Shown one piece after another: positions 1-13,734 of a stretch of DNA of 64,000 nt (position 1 is the first letter of the stretch; every line of letters starts with the position of its first letter). Origin of the DNA: Silene conica (taxonomy: Eukaryota; Streptophyta; Magnoliopsida; Caryophyllales; Caryophyllaceae); NCBI GenBank assembly GCA_029255685.2, contig CM055315.2, positions 31,687,501 to 31,751,500 on the forward strand. The letters are read 5' to 3'. The notes beneath the pieces were generated by a model. The model was not told the origin of the DNA and did not search any database. It worked only from the letters and a program-made list of their open reading frames with translations. The translations under genes were made by a program, and so were the position numbers.

Positions 1-229
1 TTTCGTCAAAAAATATATATAAGTTTATCTAAAAAGTGTGAATAATTAATTAAGGTGGAATCAATGTTGCCGCTTGGATTTTAATTGGGGAAATATTGAT
101 AGTTTGAGCGTGAGTATTAATATTAATGTGTAGGTAACAATTAGGAATGATTGGATTGATCTCAGGCGTGTGTTTGTTATTAATCTAATGGTTATTTGTC
201 GTTCTCACTGTTCTCAGCTTCTCACCGAG

Positions 230-740
230 TGAATGTATCTATTCCGTCAAGAAGTGTATCTAGGTTTAAGTAAAAAAAATGTATCTACTCCGTTAAAAAG
301 CGCATCTAGGTTTAAGTAAAAAAATGTATCTACTCCGTCAAAAAATGTATCTAGGTTTAAGTAAAAAAAATGTATTTACTCCGTCAAAAAACGTATCTAG
401 GTTTAAGTAAAAAAAAATGTATCTACCCGTAAAAAAATGTATCAAGGTTTATGTAAAAAAAGTAAAAAAAAGTAAAAAAAAAATGTATCTACTACGTCAA
501 AAAATGTATCTAGATTTAAGAAAAAAAATGTATCTACTCCGTCAAAAAATGTATCTAGGTTTATGTAAAATAGTAAAAAAAATAAATGTATTTATTCCGT
601 CAAAAAATGTATTTAGGTTTAAGTAAAAAAATGTATCTACCCGTCAAAAAATATCTAAATTTATGTAAAAAAAGTAAAAAAAAAAAATATATCTAGTCCG
701 TTAAAAAATGTATTTAGGTTTATGTAAAAAATGTGTACAA
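230..740. repeat. Degenerate minisatellite built on ATGTATCTAGGTTTA
   Basis: About a dozen imperfect units alternate two phrases, ATGTATCTACTCCGTCAAAA and ATGTATCTAGGTTTAAGT, separated by A-runs. The same units in reverse complement fill 4868-5998, so the two arrays face each other. Short reading frames here are only translated repeats. Bases 1-229 hold no recognised feature. Confidence 0.85.
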
Positions 741-777
741 TAAGCTAAAAGAGTTTGGATAAAGATGTAGTTAAGGG

Positions 778-875
778 GTGAGTTGGTGATCTCAACCTTT
801 AATCTCACCCTCATCTAAGGGAGGAGACTCGTTCTCACCGTTTGCACCGAATGTTCGTTCTCACCCGATCCTAAA

Positions 876-877
<2 letters not shown>
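778..877. mobile_element. Right terminus of TA-tract element A
   Basis: The stretch carries repeated CTCACCGT and CTCACCCGATCC motifs and stops exactly where a (TA)n tract begins. Its inverted counterpart starts at 4760. The array at 230-740 probably belongs to the same element, but its left end is not visible. Assignment rests on the mirrored termini; no protein is encoded. Confidence 0.5.

Positions 878-933
<56 letters not shown>
878..933. repeat. (TA)n microsatellite
   Basis: Nearly pure TA dinucleotide of about 56 bp joining element A to element B. Confidence 0.95.
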
Positions 934-936
<3 letters not shown>

Positions 937-3157
937 GCCGGATCACGTGAGGCCGCCTATTACGGTGAGGCCGCCGAACCCTTACTATGTTGCACATGAT
1001 TTTCAATGTTCATTGGACTAATTTCAATGGGATGAAAATTATGGAACATTTATAACATTTCATTTGGCCCAAATATTTTCTATATCTAAAAAGATTATCC
1101 ATTTTGCTCTTTTTCTTATTTCGTGAAATTTGGGCTTAAAATATTTGTTTACTCACAAAATGTTTAATTCCTTATTTTGTGAATCTTGAACCTTAATTTG
1201 TGAACCCGGAACCTTATTTCGTGAAACTTGGACTTAAAATGTTTGTTTGCACACAAAATGGATAATTTCTTATTTCGTGAATTTTGGACCTTAATTTGTG
1301 AAACCGGAACCTTATTTCGTGAAACTTGGATTTAAAATGTTTGTTTACTCACGAAATGTATAATTTCTTATTTTGTGAATCTTGGACCTTAATTTGTGAA
1401 ACCGGAACCTTATTTCGTGAAACTTTGAATTAAAATGTTTGTTCACTCACAAAATGTTTAATTTCTTATTTCGTGAATCTTGGACCTTAATTCGTAAAAT
1501 CGCGACTTTATTTCGTGAAACTTGGACTTAAAATGTTTGTTCACTCACAAAATGTTTAATTTCTTATTTCGTGAATCTTGGACCTTAATTCGTGAAACAT
1601 GGACCTTATTTCGTGAAACTTGGACTTAAAATGTTTATTTACTCACAAAATGTTTAATTTCTTATTTTGTGAATCTTGGACCTTAATTTGTGAAATCGGG
1701 ACCTTATTTCGTGAAACTTGGACTTAAAATGTTTGGTTACTCATAAAATGTTTAATTTCTTATTTTGGGAATCTTGGACCTTAATTTGTGAAACCGGAAC
1801 CTTATTTCGTGAAACTTGGACTTAAAATGTTTGTTTACTCACAAAATGTTTATTTTCTTGTTTTGTGAATCTTGGACCTTAATTTGTGAAATCGGGACCT
1901 TATTTCGTGAAACTTGGACTTAAAATGTTTGGTTACTCATAAAATGTTTAATTTCTTATTTTGGGAATCTTGGACCTTAATTTGTGAAACCGGAACCTTA
2001 TTTCGTGAAACTTGGACTTAAAATGTTTGTTTGCACACAAAATGGATAATTTCTTATTTCGTGAATTTTGGACCTTAATTTGTGAAACCGGAACCTTATT
2101 TCGTGAAACTTGGATTTAAAATGTTTGTTCACTCGCGAAATGTATAATTTCTTATTTCGTGAATCTTGGACCTTAATTTGTGAAAGCGGAACCTTATTTC
2201 GTGAAACTTTGAATTAAAATGTTTGTTCACTCACAAAATGTTTAATTTCTTATTTCGTGAATCTTGGACCTTAATTCGTGAAACCGCGACCTTATTTCGT
2301 GAAACTTGGACTTAAAATGTTTGTTCACTCGCAAAATGTTTAATTTTTTATTTCGTGAATCTTGGACCTTAATTTGTGAAATCGGGACCTTATTTCGTGA
2401 AACTTGGACTTAAAATGTTTGTTTTACTCACAAAATGTTTAATTTCTTATTTTGTGAATCTTGGACCTTAATTTGTGAAACCGGGACCTTATTTTGTGAA
2501 ACTTGGACTTAAAATGTTTGTTTACTCACAAAATGTTTATTTTCTTGTTTTGTGAATCTTGGACCTTAATTTGTGAAATCGGGACCTTATAACTTGGACT
2601 GAAAATGTTTGTTACTCACCAAATGTATAATTGCTTATCTTTCAACATATCCACATCCGATATCCACCAGAAACGGACACAAATTCAATGAATCAAACAA
2701 GGCTCAATTTCTCATAGCTCAAATCCAATTTCATCCCATTCCACGAATTTTTCCAAACCTCTGTACTAGCAACCTAAATTCCACATCCCTATCAAATCTT
2801 AATACTATAGTGTGAGCGCTAGCTCAGTCAATCTAATGCCTAATTTTGAATTTTTGACCATATTCTGCAACTAAATTGCTGAACTTCTCCATTGCCTAAT
2901 TTTGAATTTTTGACCATATTCTGAAATTATACACTTGATTACTAGAAGAAGAAGAAAAGGAAGGGGAGAGGCGGCATCGTGTGAAATGATGACCTGCCAA
3001 AATTAAATCCATATTTAAATATAAAAATTAATGAACATGGCCGAATCTTCTATTTCATATATGTGTTTAATCTTAGCCATTTGTAGTTTTAATCCAATGG
3101 CTTAAAAAGGGTCCAACGGCCTCACCCTAAGAGGGGTGCCTCACGTGATTCGATTTC
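934..3157. mobile_element. Non-autonomous TA-tract element B with terminal inverted repeats
   Basis: The left end reads GGCCGGATCACGTGAGGCC followed by a second GTGAGGCCGCC; the right end (about 3115-3157) is its diverged reverse complement. Both ends abut TA microsatellites. Inside is a long ~98-bp tandem array (1130-2610) and unique sequence with no credible gene. Rice Micron elements are known to sit in (TA)n tracts in this way; membership in that group is inference. Confidence 0.6.
1130..2610. repeat. ~98-bp tandem satellite, about 15 copies
   Basis: Each unit contains CTTATTTCGTGAAACTTGGA, then AAAATGTTTGTTTACTCAC, then CTTGGACCTTAATTTGTGAA, recurring every 97-98 bp. Neighbouring units differ by a few substitutions and CG-to-TG changes. 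The array is internal to element B. Confidence 0.93.
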
Positions 3158-3283
3158 TATATATATATATGTATATATACATATATATATGTATATATAT
3201 ACATATATATATGTATATATGTATATATATACATATATACATATATATATGTATATATACATATATATATGTATATATACATA
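3158..3283. repeat. TATA/GTATATAC microsatellite
   Basis: TA-rich tract with regular GTATATAC interruptions, joining elements B and C. The flanking element ends form a large palindrome centred on this tract. Confidence 0.95.
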
Positions 3284-3385
3284 GAAATTGAATCACGTGA
3301 GGCCGCCCTCTTAGGGTGAGGCTGTCGGACCCTTCTAAACCGTTAGATTTAAGTATGACGGACGCACGAGATTGTGCCACGTGTC

Positions 3386-3766
3386 CTATATAACATTAAA
3401 AAAAACTGACATTACAGCATTTCCGCCACTATCAAACTCATCCATCTTCTTCTCTCCAACCTCTTCCCTCACTCCTTCGCCACCACCAGTGTTGATATTT
3501 GCCTCGTTCGCTACTCCAACCACCTTATCATCACCAACCACCGCCCCTACTTCTTCCAATACCAGTGCCGCCTCAACCTCAGCCGCCGCTTGTCTAGTAT
3601 TCCGACGACCTCGACCGCGGTTCCCGGTGTTCGCCGCACCTCTTCCTCGTCGTCCACGTGTCCTTCCTACCACCGCCGCCGCTTCCACGCCGCCGATCTC
3701 GTTGTCTATAGGATTAGGGTTTCTTGATGCACGGCCTCTGCGAGCTCCTCTACGCGGCTCCGACAT
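3386..3766 (-). CDS. Hypothetical Arg/Gly-rich 126-residue reading frame in element C
   Basis: This opens with MSEPRRGARRGRASRNPNP and continues with further RG-rich stretches (around residues 35-60), then an acidic and Ala/Val-rich part. Low-complexity RG tracts occur in RNA-binding proteins and in the N-termini of some plant transposon proteins, but no catalytic domain is visible. The opposite strand is also open (3372-3866), as expected for GC-rich low-complexity sequence. The locally high GC content inside AT-rich DNA suggests a captured exon. It could equally be a chance open frame. Confidence 0.3.
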   Translation of the reverse strand: MSEPRRGARRGRASRNPNPIDNEIGGVEAAAVVGRTRGRRGRGAANTGNRGRGRRNTRQAAAEVEAALVLEEVGAVVGDDKVVGVANEANINTGGGEGVREEVGEKKMDEFDSGGNAVMSVFFNVI

Positions 3767-3957
3767 CGTTCTTCATCTATTCAATCTCATATTATTGAGA
3801 AACGGAAAAGACAAACCTCTTTTAGCAAACCTTAGAAATCAAGATTGTTATTTGTTGACGATTTAGAGAAGTTGTTAGTGAAAATTGAAGAGTTTAACGT
3901 TGAATCGACGATGATCGGAAGGAGATAATCAGTTTAGAGTAGGTTAAATTAGGGATG

Positions 3958-4612
3958 CTTAAGATGTGAAACTAGAAGCTTAACTTGTGAAACTAGATGC
4001 TTAAGATGTGAAACTGTAAGCAAATATTGTGAAACTGTGAAACTGTGAAACTAGAAGCTTAATTTGTGAAACTAGATGCTTAACTTGTGAAACTGGAAGC
4101 AAATATTGTGAAACTGTGAAACTGTGAAACTAGATGCTTAACTTGTGAAACTAGAAGCTTATTCTGTGAAACTAGAAGCTTAACTTGTGAAACTAGATGC
4201 TTAAGATGTGAAACTGTAAGCAAATATTGTGAAACTGTGAAACTGTGAAACTAGATGCTTAACTTGTGAAACTAGAAGCTTAACTTGTGAAACTGGAAGC
4301 AAATATTGTGAAACTGTGAAACTGTGAAACTAGATGCTTAACTTGTGAAACTAGAAGCTTATTCTGTGAAACTAGAAGCTTAACTTGTGAAACTAGATGC
4401 TTAAGATGTGAAACTGTAAGCAAATATTGTGAAACTGTGAAACTGTGAAACTAGATGCTTAACTTGTGAAACTAGAAGCTTAACTTGTGAAACTGGAAGC
4501 AAATATTGTGAAACTGTGAAACTGTGAAACTAGATGCTTAACTTGTGAAACTAGAAGCTTATTCTGTGAAACTAGAAGCTTAACTTGTGAAACTAGATGC
4601 TTAAGATATGAA
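3958..4612. repeat. ~20-bp repeat organised in a 200-bp higher-order unit
   Basis: Monomers such as GTGAAACTAGAAGCTTAACT, GTGAAACTAGATGCTTAAGA and GTGAAACTGTAAGCAAATAT follow each other in a fixed order. The landmark TTAAGATGTGAAACTGTAAG recurs at 4001, 4201 and 4401, and a degenerate copy lies at 4601, so the higher-order period is 200 bp. Confidence 0.93.
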
Positions 4613-4679
4613 ACAAGCTTGGGGATGCGTGAGGTCCGGCGGCCTCATCCTAAGAGGCGGCCTCACGTGATCCGGCCTC

Positions 4680-4704
4680 TATATACATATATATATATAT
4701 ATAC

Positions 4705-4753
<49 letters not shown>

Positions 4754-4759
4754 CATATA
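4680..4759. repeat. (TA)n microsatellite with CATA interruptions
   Basis: TA-rich tract joining element C to element A'. Confidence 0.93.
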
Positions 4760-5998
4760 GATTTAGGATCGGGTGAGAACGGTTATTCGGTGCATACGGT
4801 GAGAACGACCTATAACCATTGGATTAAAACACAATCAACAGTTAAGAAATACCCACAACCCACATTCTAGATACATTTTTTGACGGAGTAGATAATTTTT
4901 TTTTTACCTTTTTACACAAACCTAGATACATTTTTTTACGGAGTAAATATCTTTTTTTTTTACCTTTTTACGTAAACCTATATACATTTTTTGACGGAGT
5001 AAATTCATTTTATTTTTACTTTTTTACGTAAACCTAGATACATTTTTTGACGGAATAGATACATTTTTTTTTACTTTTTTACGTAAACCTAGATACATTT
5101 TTTGAGGGAGTAGATACATTTTTTTTTTTACTTTTTTTTACATAAACCTAGATACATTTTTTGAAGTAGTAGATACATTTTTTTTACTTTTTTACGTAAA
5201 CCTAGATACATTTTTTGACGAAGTAGATACATTTTTTTTACTTTTTTTACTAGATACATTTTTTGAATGAGTAGATACATTTTTTTTACTTTTTTTTACA
5301 TAAACCTAGATACATTTTTTGAAAGAGTAGATACATTTTTTTTTTACTTTTTTACGTAAACCTAGATACATTTTTTGACGAAGTAGATACATTTTTTTTA
5401 AAATTTTTTTACATAAACCTAGATACATTTTTTTTACTTTTTTACATAAACCTTGATACATTTTTTGACGGAGTAGATACATTTTTTTACTTAAACCTAG
5501 ATACATTTTTTTCCTTTTTTCATATAAACCTAGATACATTTTTTGAAGGAGTAGATACATTTTTTTTTTTACTTTTTTACATAAACCTAGTTACATTTTT
5601 TGTCAGAGTAGATACATTTTTTTTTACTTAAAACCTAGATACATTTTTTGACGGGTAGATACATTTTTTTTTACTTTTTTACATAAAGCTAGATACATTT
5701 TTTGACGGAGTAGATACATTTTTTACTTAAACCTAAATACATTTTTTGACGGGTTAGATACATTTTTTTAAAACTTTTGTACATAAACCTAGATACATTT
5801 TTTGACGGAGTAGATACTTTTTTTTTTACTTAAACCTAGATACATTTTTTGACGGAGTAGATACATTTTTTTACTTAAACCTAAATACATTTTTTGACGG
5901 GTTAGATACATTTTTTTAAAACTTTTTTACATAAACCTAGATACATTTTTTGACAGAGTAGATACATTTTTTTTACTTAAACCTAGATACATTAATGT
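4760..5998. mobile_element. TA-tract element A', inverted partner of element A
   Basis: It starts GATTTAGGATCGGGTGAGAA and carries a second GGTGAGAACG about 30 bp in, mirroring 778-877. The remainder is an array of GATACATTTTTTGACGGAGT and AAACCTAGATACATTTTTT units (4868-5998), the reverse complement of 230-740. The outer end is not resolved. Confidence 0.5.
4868..5998. repeat. Degenerate minisatellite, reverse orientation of 230-740
   Basis: Over twenty units of about 45 bp combine AGATACATTTTTT, GACGGAGT and TACATAAACCTAG, with variable poly-T lengths. The open frames across it have no coding signature. Confidence 0.88.
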
Positions 5999-6778
5999 AG
6001 AATTATCAAATTAAGTGATACAATAATGCTATTAAGTGATCAAATTACCTTTACAAAACCTTCCTAAAATAAAAAAAATAAACAAATGAATAATACACCT
6101 TAGGATGAAATAGGTAAACGAATTATCAAGACGGATGGGAGTATTATTTTATTAATGTAGAATTTTGCGAGTGCGGTGACGTTAAGTTCATTAATTATCG
6201 ATGGTACAAACTCATTTTCCTATTACAAAATGGAAAATGAGAAAAGATGCAATGAAAAGGCAGAGCTAATGTCATAATCATAACTAAGATGATTGAAGCT
6301 CTAATGACAGCAAAAGGTAAACTGAGCAAAAAGATGTTTTGGAATTTAATAAATTTAGAGGTCTGTATAAGAATATCGAGTTGATGTGATCGCAAGTACT
6401 ATAAACAGCTGCTATGTACATGTAAACTGCAGCAATCGACTCCACGAGATCCATGTGAGGCCATTTACAGAGGCCGCATTCAACATCGCATGTTACTACA
6501 AGCTGCTATGTACATGCTGTTATGTAGCATCGGAGAAGAGAGTTTCTGCTATACTCATCACTGTCACTGCCGACGCTCGACGCTGCGGAATTTAGGGTAC
6601 TGATTGTCGAATCGATTAGAGCGATGGTGGCGACGGGGGTTGTGACGGCACGGTGCAAGCCTTTGGGCAGCGACGGTGGTGCTTTTGGTGGCTGCCAGTG
6701 AAGGAGCTGGTCATGGGGCTGTCGGGCGAGAGCTGTAAATGGAGATCAGAGATGAGAGTACAATTTGGGCAGGTAGTG
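5999..6778. other. Unassigned sequence before the assembly gap
   Basis: No gene is recognisable. ATTAATGTAGAATT occurs at about 5992 and again at about 6153, bracketing a segment whose right edge (CAAGACGGATGGGAGTA) resembles a Stowaway terminus without a visible partner. A short duplicated phrase, GCTGCTATGTACATG, lies near 6409 and 6501. GC rises just before the gap (6620-6778). Confidence 0.5.
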
Positions 6779-7728
6779 NNNNNNNNNNNNNNNNNNNNNN
6801 NNNNNNNNNNNNNNNNNNNNNNNNNNNNNNNNNNNNNNNNNNNNNNNNNNNNNNNNNNNNNNNNNNNNNNNNNNNNNNNNNNNNNNNNNNNNNNNNNNNN
6901 NNNNNNNNNNNNNNNNNNNNNNNNNNNNNNNNNNNNNNNNNNNNNNNNNNNNNNNNNNNNNNNNNNNNNNNNNNNNNNNNNNNNNNNNNNNNNNNNNNNN
7001 NNNNNNNNNNNNNNNNNNNNNNNNNNNNNNNNNNNNNNNNNNNNNNNNNNNNNNNNNNNNNNNNNNNNNNNNNNNNNNNNNNNNNNNNNNNNNNNNNNNN
7101 NNNNNNNNNNNNNNNNNNNNNNNNNNNNNNNNNNNNNNNNNNNNNNNNNNNNNNNNNNNNNNNNNNNNNNNNNNNNNNNNNNNNNNNNNNNNNNNNNNNN
7201 NNNNNNNNNNNNNNNNNNNNNNNNNNNNNNNNNNNNNNNNNNNNNNNNNNNNNNNNNNNNNNNNNNNNNNNNNNNNNNNNNNNNNNNNNNNNNNNNNNNN
7301 NNNNNNNNNNNNNNNNNNNNNNNNNNNNNNNNNNNNNNNNNNNNNNNNNNNNNNNNNNNNNNNNNNNNNNNNNNNNNNNNNNNNNNNNNNNNNNNNNNNN
7401 NNNNNNNNNNNNNNNNNNNNNNNNNNNNNNNNNNNNNNNNNNNNNNNNNNNNNNNNNNNNNNNNNNNNNNNNNNNNNNNNNNNNNNNNNNNNNNNNNNNN
7501 NNNNNNNNNNNNNNNNNNNNNNNNNNNNNNNNNNNNNNNNNNNNNNNNNNNNNNNNNNNNNNNNNNNNNNNNNNNNNNNNNNNNNNNNNNNNNNNNNNNN
7601 NNNNNNNNNNNNNNNNNNNNNNNNNNNNNNNNNNNNNNNNNNNNNNNNNNNNNNNNNNNNNNNNNNNNNNNNNNNNNNNNNNNNNNNNNNNNNNNNNNNN
7701 NNNNNNNNNNNNNNNNNNNNNNNNNNNN
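6779..7728. other. Assembly gap (950 N)
   Basis: A run of N. Any reading frame drawn across it is meaningless. Confidence 0.99.
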
Positions 7729-8040
7729 ACGGAGTTTGTTTTTTAAAATTAATGACATAATTGGATTCGGCATGGAATTTTATGGGCAGAGAACATATTT
7801 CTTGGTCTAGAAAATAAATACTAGTGGCGGAAAAATGATAGATATGAAAAAATAGATAGTAGGTGCATGCAAATAAATAAAACGTATCTCACCTTAATTT
7901 CCGCCACTAGTATTTATTTTCTAGGACCATAAAAATATGTTCTCTAGCTATAAAATGTCATGCCGAATCCAATTATGTTATTAATTTTTTTTTTAAAAAG
8001 TCCGTAAGGTAGAGTTCTCACAAGGTTCTCATTGTAAGGT
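7729..8040. mobile_element. TA-tract foldback element D, left end in gap
   Basis: This is the same foldback subfamily as 8041-8394 and 10056-10443. An arm ending CTAGTGGCGGAAAAATGATA is followed by an imperfect reverse complement of the arm and a right terminus of GGTTCTCATTGTAAGGTGG. The left terminus is lost in the gap. Confidence 0.6.
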
Positions 8041-8506
<466 letters not shown>

Positions 8507-9072
8507 GGGTCGGGATCCGGTGAGAACCACCCTTATAATGAGAACCATGAGAACCCTCACTAAATCTCCATCAAATCTCGCTTCGTAAGTTTCGACGGAT
8601 CATTTACCATTAGTTTAAACGTATTCAAATACACATTTTAGTATCATTAAACAAAAAATTTTGATTTTATTAACAAAATATATACTTAGTGTACCAAAAT
8701 AAGATTAGGCATACTATAACGGCTATAAATGCACGAAAATAACCACTACGTGCATGAAAATTTTTTACATGCATGAAAATGATTACTAGGTGCATGAAAT
8801 AAGAGGCTCTACATGCATTAAAACAAGTTCTAAGTGCATGAAAAAATGATGGATACGTAAAAATCGGTAGTAGGTGCATGAAAATTAATAAAAACGTATC
8901 TCACCTGCATTTCCGTCACTAGTATATATTTTTCTAGACCAAGAAATATGTTCTCTAGTCATAAAATTCCATGCCGAATCCAAATATGTCATTAATTTTT
9001 TTTAAAAAAGTCCGTAAGGTAGAGTTCTCATGGTTCTCATTATATTGGGTGGTTCTCATAGGATCTCAATTC
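8507..9072. mobile_element. TA-tract element E
   Basis: Starts GGGTCGGGATCCGGTGAGAA and ends GGTTCTCATAGGATCTCAA before TA. Subterminal GAGAACC motifs repeat three times at each end. The interior (about 8700-8890) holds degenerate ~27-bp repeats around TGCATGAAA. No coding capacity. Confidence 0.7.
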
Positions 9073-9080
9073 TATATATA

Positions 9081-9130
<50 letters not shown>
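9073..9130. repeat. (TA)n microsatellite
   Basis: TA tract with one TTTT interruption, between E and F. Confidence 0.95.
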
Positions 9131-10443
<1,313 letters not shown>

Positions 10444-10454
10444 TATATATATAT

Positions 10455-11005
10455 TGGGATCCTATGAAAACCACCAACATAATGAGAACCTTGAGAACTC
10501 TACCTTAGTGACTTAATCAAAAAAAATTAATGACATATTTGGATTCGTCATAGAATTTTATGACTAGAAAACATATTTCTTGGTCGAGAAAAATTATATT
10601 AGTGTCGGAAATCGAGGCGAGATACATTTTATTAATTTTCATGCACGTACTACTGTTTTTTATGTATCTAACATTTTTCATGCACCTATAACTCTTTTTC
10701 ATGCACCTAGAGCATGTTATTTCATGCACCTAGTAATCATTTTCATGCATGTAAAAATTTTCATGCACGTAGAAGGTTTTTCGTGCATCTATAGCCATTT
10801 TAGTATACCTAATTGTATTTTTGTACATTAAGTATATATTTTGTTAATAAAATCAATAAATTTTGTTTTATGATAGTAAAGAATGTGCGTGAATAAACTA
10901 AACTAATGGTAAATGATCCATTAAAACTTTCGAAACGAGATTAGGTGGAGATTTAGTGAAGGTTCTCATGATTCTCATTATAGTAGTGGTTCTCATCAGA
11001 TCTTG

Positions 11006-11009
<4 letters not shown>
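10455..11009. mobile_element. TA-tract element H
   Basis: Starts TGGGATCCTATGAAAACCAC after a short TA tract (10444-10454) and ends GGTTCTCATCAGATCTTGAC before another. It shares the E/F body with TTTCATGCACCTA repeats at about 10635-10800. Non-coding. Confidence 0.68.

Positions 11010-11035
<26 letters not shown>
11010..11035. repeat. (TA)n microsatellite
   Basis: Short TA tract closing the element chain. Confidence 0.93.
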
Positions 11036-11036
<1 letters not shown>

Positions 11037-12550
11037 TGGGATTTTGCCACTCTCTAATTTAGGTTTATTTTTCCTATCTAAATTATGAACTACAAATTTT
11101 TATTTTATTAGGCTTTTTGTTTATCAATTTAAATTTTCGATATATGTTATTGGTAAAAGGGCTTATTCATTGTTGTTTTATCCTATAATCACCTATCTAT
11201 AAAAGGAAAGACATTTCAACCGTTTTGATTGGCTGGATTTTTTTTTGTTTTCTCAAAAAGCAACCCCACGTTTTCTGTTGAATTAATTACTCTCTCTCCA
11301 ATTAATTACCTCTCTCCTCATTTCTTATAATTTTCATATACATATTCATATGTTGAAAAGTTTATGATAAAAAAATTAATCACATTCAACCTTACAATAA
11401 AAGAAAATTTCAAAAAAAATCGGAAATCTATATAGGGGACAACAAATTTTAATAACAAAAAAAATTACAATTCCGGAAAATTAACCTCTTGGATTCCTTG
11501 ACAAATAAAATTAAATTGGAATTTTTGTATGAACGATCTCATACTCTCATACCATAAGACGATCAACATATATAAAAAGAAAAATCATTTATTAGCACTG
11601 AAGGAAAAACTTTTTATATGAGACCGTATTACTCTATAATTTGTGACAATTAAAATGTATAAAAGCAAATTTATATACTATATAAACATATACATTAAAT
11701 TTAACACTAGGCCAAATTTTAAGATTTTGATGAAAAATAAATCCTAAAAATATCTATATTTCCGAAAATATAAAAAGAAAATGGTCACTATTTAATCAAA
11801 AGTGGTCACTACTTATCAAAATGTGATCACTTTCCTACTGGTCGCATGTGCAACCGTCGTAAAGTAGAATTTTGCGAAATGGTAAATTAAGGCTACATAA
11901 AATAATACGAGTAATAATTATTATTATGTGATATTGTCGACTCATGCATGTATATCGATCCATGTTTTTATGGTTGTCTATTAGCCCAAAATATATATCT
12001 TTACAAGCTCAGAAATAGTCGGGGTCAACACAAATATACAATGCGGTTTTATTATATACGGTTTTAGATTAAATCTCTTATCTATAAAAGGAACAACTTT
12101 TCCTCTTTTTTCATTGGTTGCTTAATTTTAGGAAATTAAAAACCTTCTTTCTCACCATGTCCCACCACTCACACAGAGCTTTAATCTTTCTTCATTTTAT
12201 TTTTCTCCATTTAACATTCTAGAGTTATTAATCAATCAATCAATCAATCAATATATATAATTAAAGGAAGCTTTTTTCTAAGCATGTGGTAGTCTCCACC
12301 TTTTACAAAACACTTATTTATAAATAATGATTTATTTACAATTTTTCTACTAGAATTAGGAGATAATTAATTATTTACAATTTTTCTATTAGAATTAAAA
12401 AATTAGTAAATAGTTGTTTAGATAATAATTTATTTATAATTTTCCTATTAGAATTAGAAAATAAGAAAATAATAAATTACTTACAACTTTTCTATTAGAT
12501 TTAGAAAAATAAAAATAGTTGATTATTTACAATTTTCATATTAGACTTAG

Positions 12551-13203
12551 AACATTATTATTCTTTAATATTTATATACTTACTATTTAAGTTTATTAAA
12601 TTTATTCAACGTTTTTATTAAAAATGAAAATCGGAAATGAATTAGAATAATTGATTCTTTAAAAATTTCCTATCTTAGAACATTATTCTTTAATATTTAT
12701 ATACTTACTATTTAAGGATATTAATATTATTCAGCGTTTCTATTAAAAATGAAAACGGGAAAGCGTAAAAAAGAACTAATTTAGTTTGTCTTCGTCCTAA
12801 CATTAAAATGACTCAAAAATAGTCTCACGGGGATATAAGAGTAATAAGTCAAATCTTTTAGTTTTTCTTATACATTATGTTCTTATTTTTTAATATTTAT
12901 ATATTTACTATTTAAGTTTATTAACTTTATTCAACGTTTTTATTAAAAATGAAATCGGAAATGAATTAGAATAATTGATTTTTTACAATTTTTCTATCTT
13001 AGAACATTATTCTTTAATATCTATATACTTACTATTTAAGGTTATTAATATTACTCAGCGTTTCTATTAAAAATGAAAACGGGAAAGCGTAAAAAAGAAC
13101 TAATTTAGTTTGTCTTCTTCTTAACATTAAAATGACTCAAAGTCTCACGGGGATATAAGAGTAATAAGACAAATCTTTTAGTTTTTCTTATACATTATGT
13201 TCT
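12551..13203. repeat. Tandem duplication, unit ~330 bp
   Basis: Two successive copies (about 12551-12887 and 12888-13203) share phrases such as CAGCGTTTCTATTAAAAATG and GTCTCACGGGGATATAAGAG with only scattered differences. Each copy itself contains a shorter internal repeat. No coding potential. Confidence 0.85.
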
Positions 13204-13734
13204 TATCTTTTCCATATTACCAAACCATTCAAACTTAAAATGAATACCTTTATCTTAACTAAAAACGTGTGAAACGAATAAATGAAATTAGTTAAATATT
13301 TAAGTCTAAACAAATTCCTACCTAAAAGGAACATTTGCGATCAATCATATTCAACCACATTAAGAGCAACACTACTATTTTTTTGTACAAGAGTAGCACT
13401 ACTATTCAAGTGAATATTGTGCACTTTCGTACTTAATTATGCGAAAGAAATGAGATAATTTCTTTAATTAAGTAAAAAGAAAATAAGATAAATGTCAACT
13501 ATATTATACTTTAAAGAAACCCCTACAAATGTCAAATTTGGATTTAATTAGTATAAATATAAATATTAAAGACCAAAATGATGATGTAGATAGGTGCGTG
13601 AAGTGGAATAATTGTGTGGATGTCATGTGTTTTAAATGGAAATTGAAAGATATTTCAGAAATAACAATATTTATTTCTACATATTTTCACTTTATTATTT
13701 AACGATGAGACATTTGTTATAAAATGACATTTTT

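Larger units (their letters stand above)
3284..4679. mobile_element. Non-autonomous TA-tract element C
   Basis: The left end reads GAAATTGAATCACGTGAGG and then GCCGCCCTCTTAGGGTGAGG. The right end at about 4637-4679 is the reverse complement of the same pattern. TA tracts bound both sides. It contains one Arg/Gly-rich reading frame (3386-3766, minus) and a 200-bp higher-order repeat (3958-4612). Confidence 0.6.

Noticed and set aside
6616..7810. Long reading frames of 335-385 residues across the N run
   Set aside because: They consist almost entirely of unknown bases.
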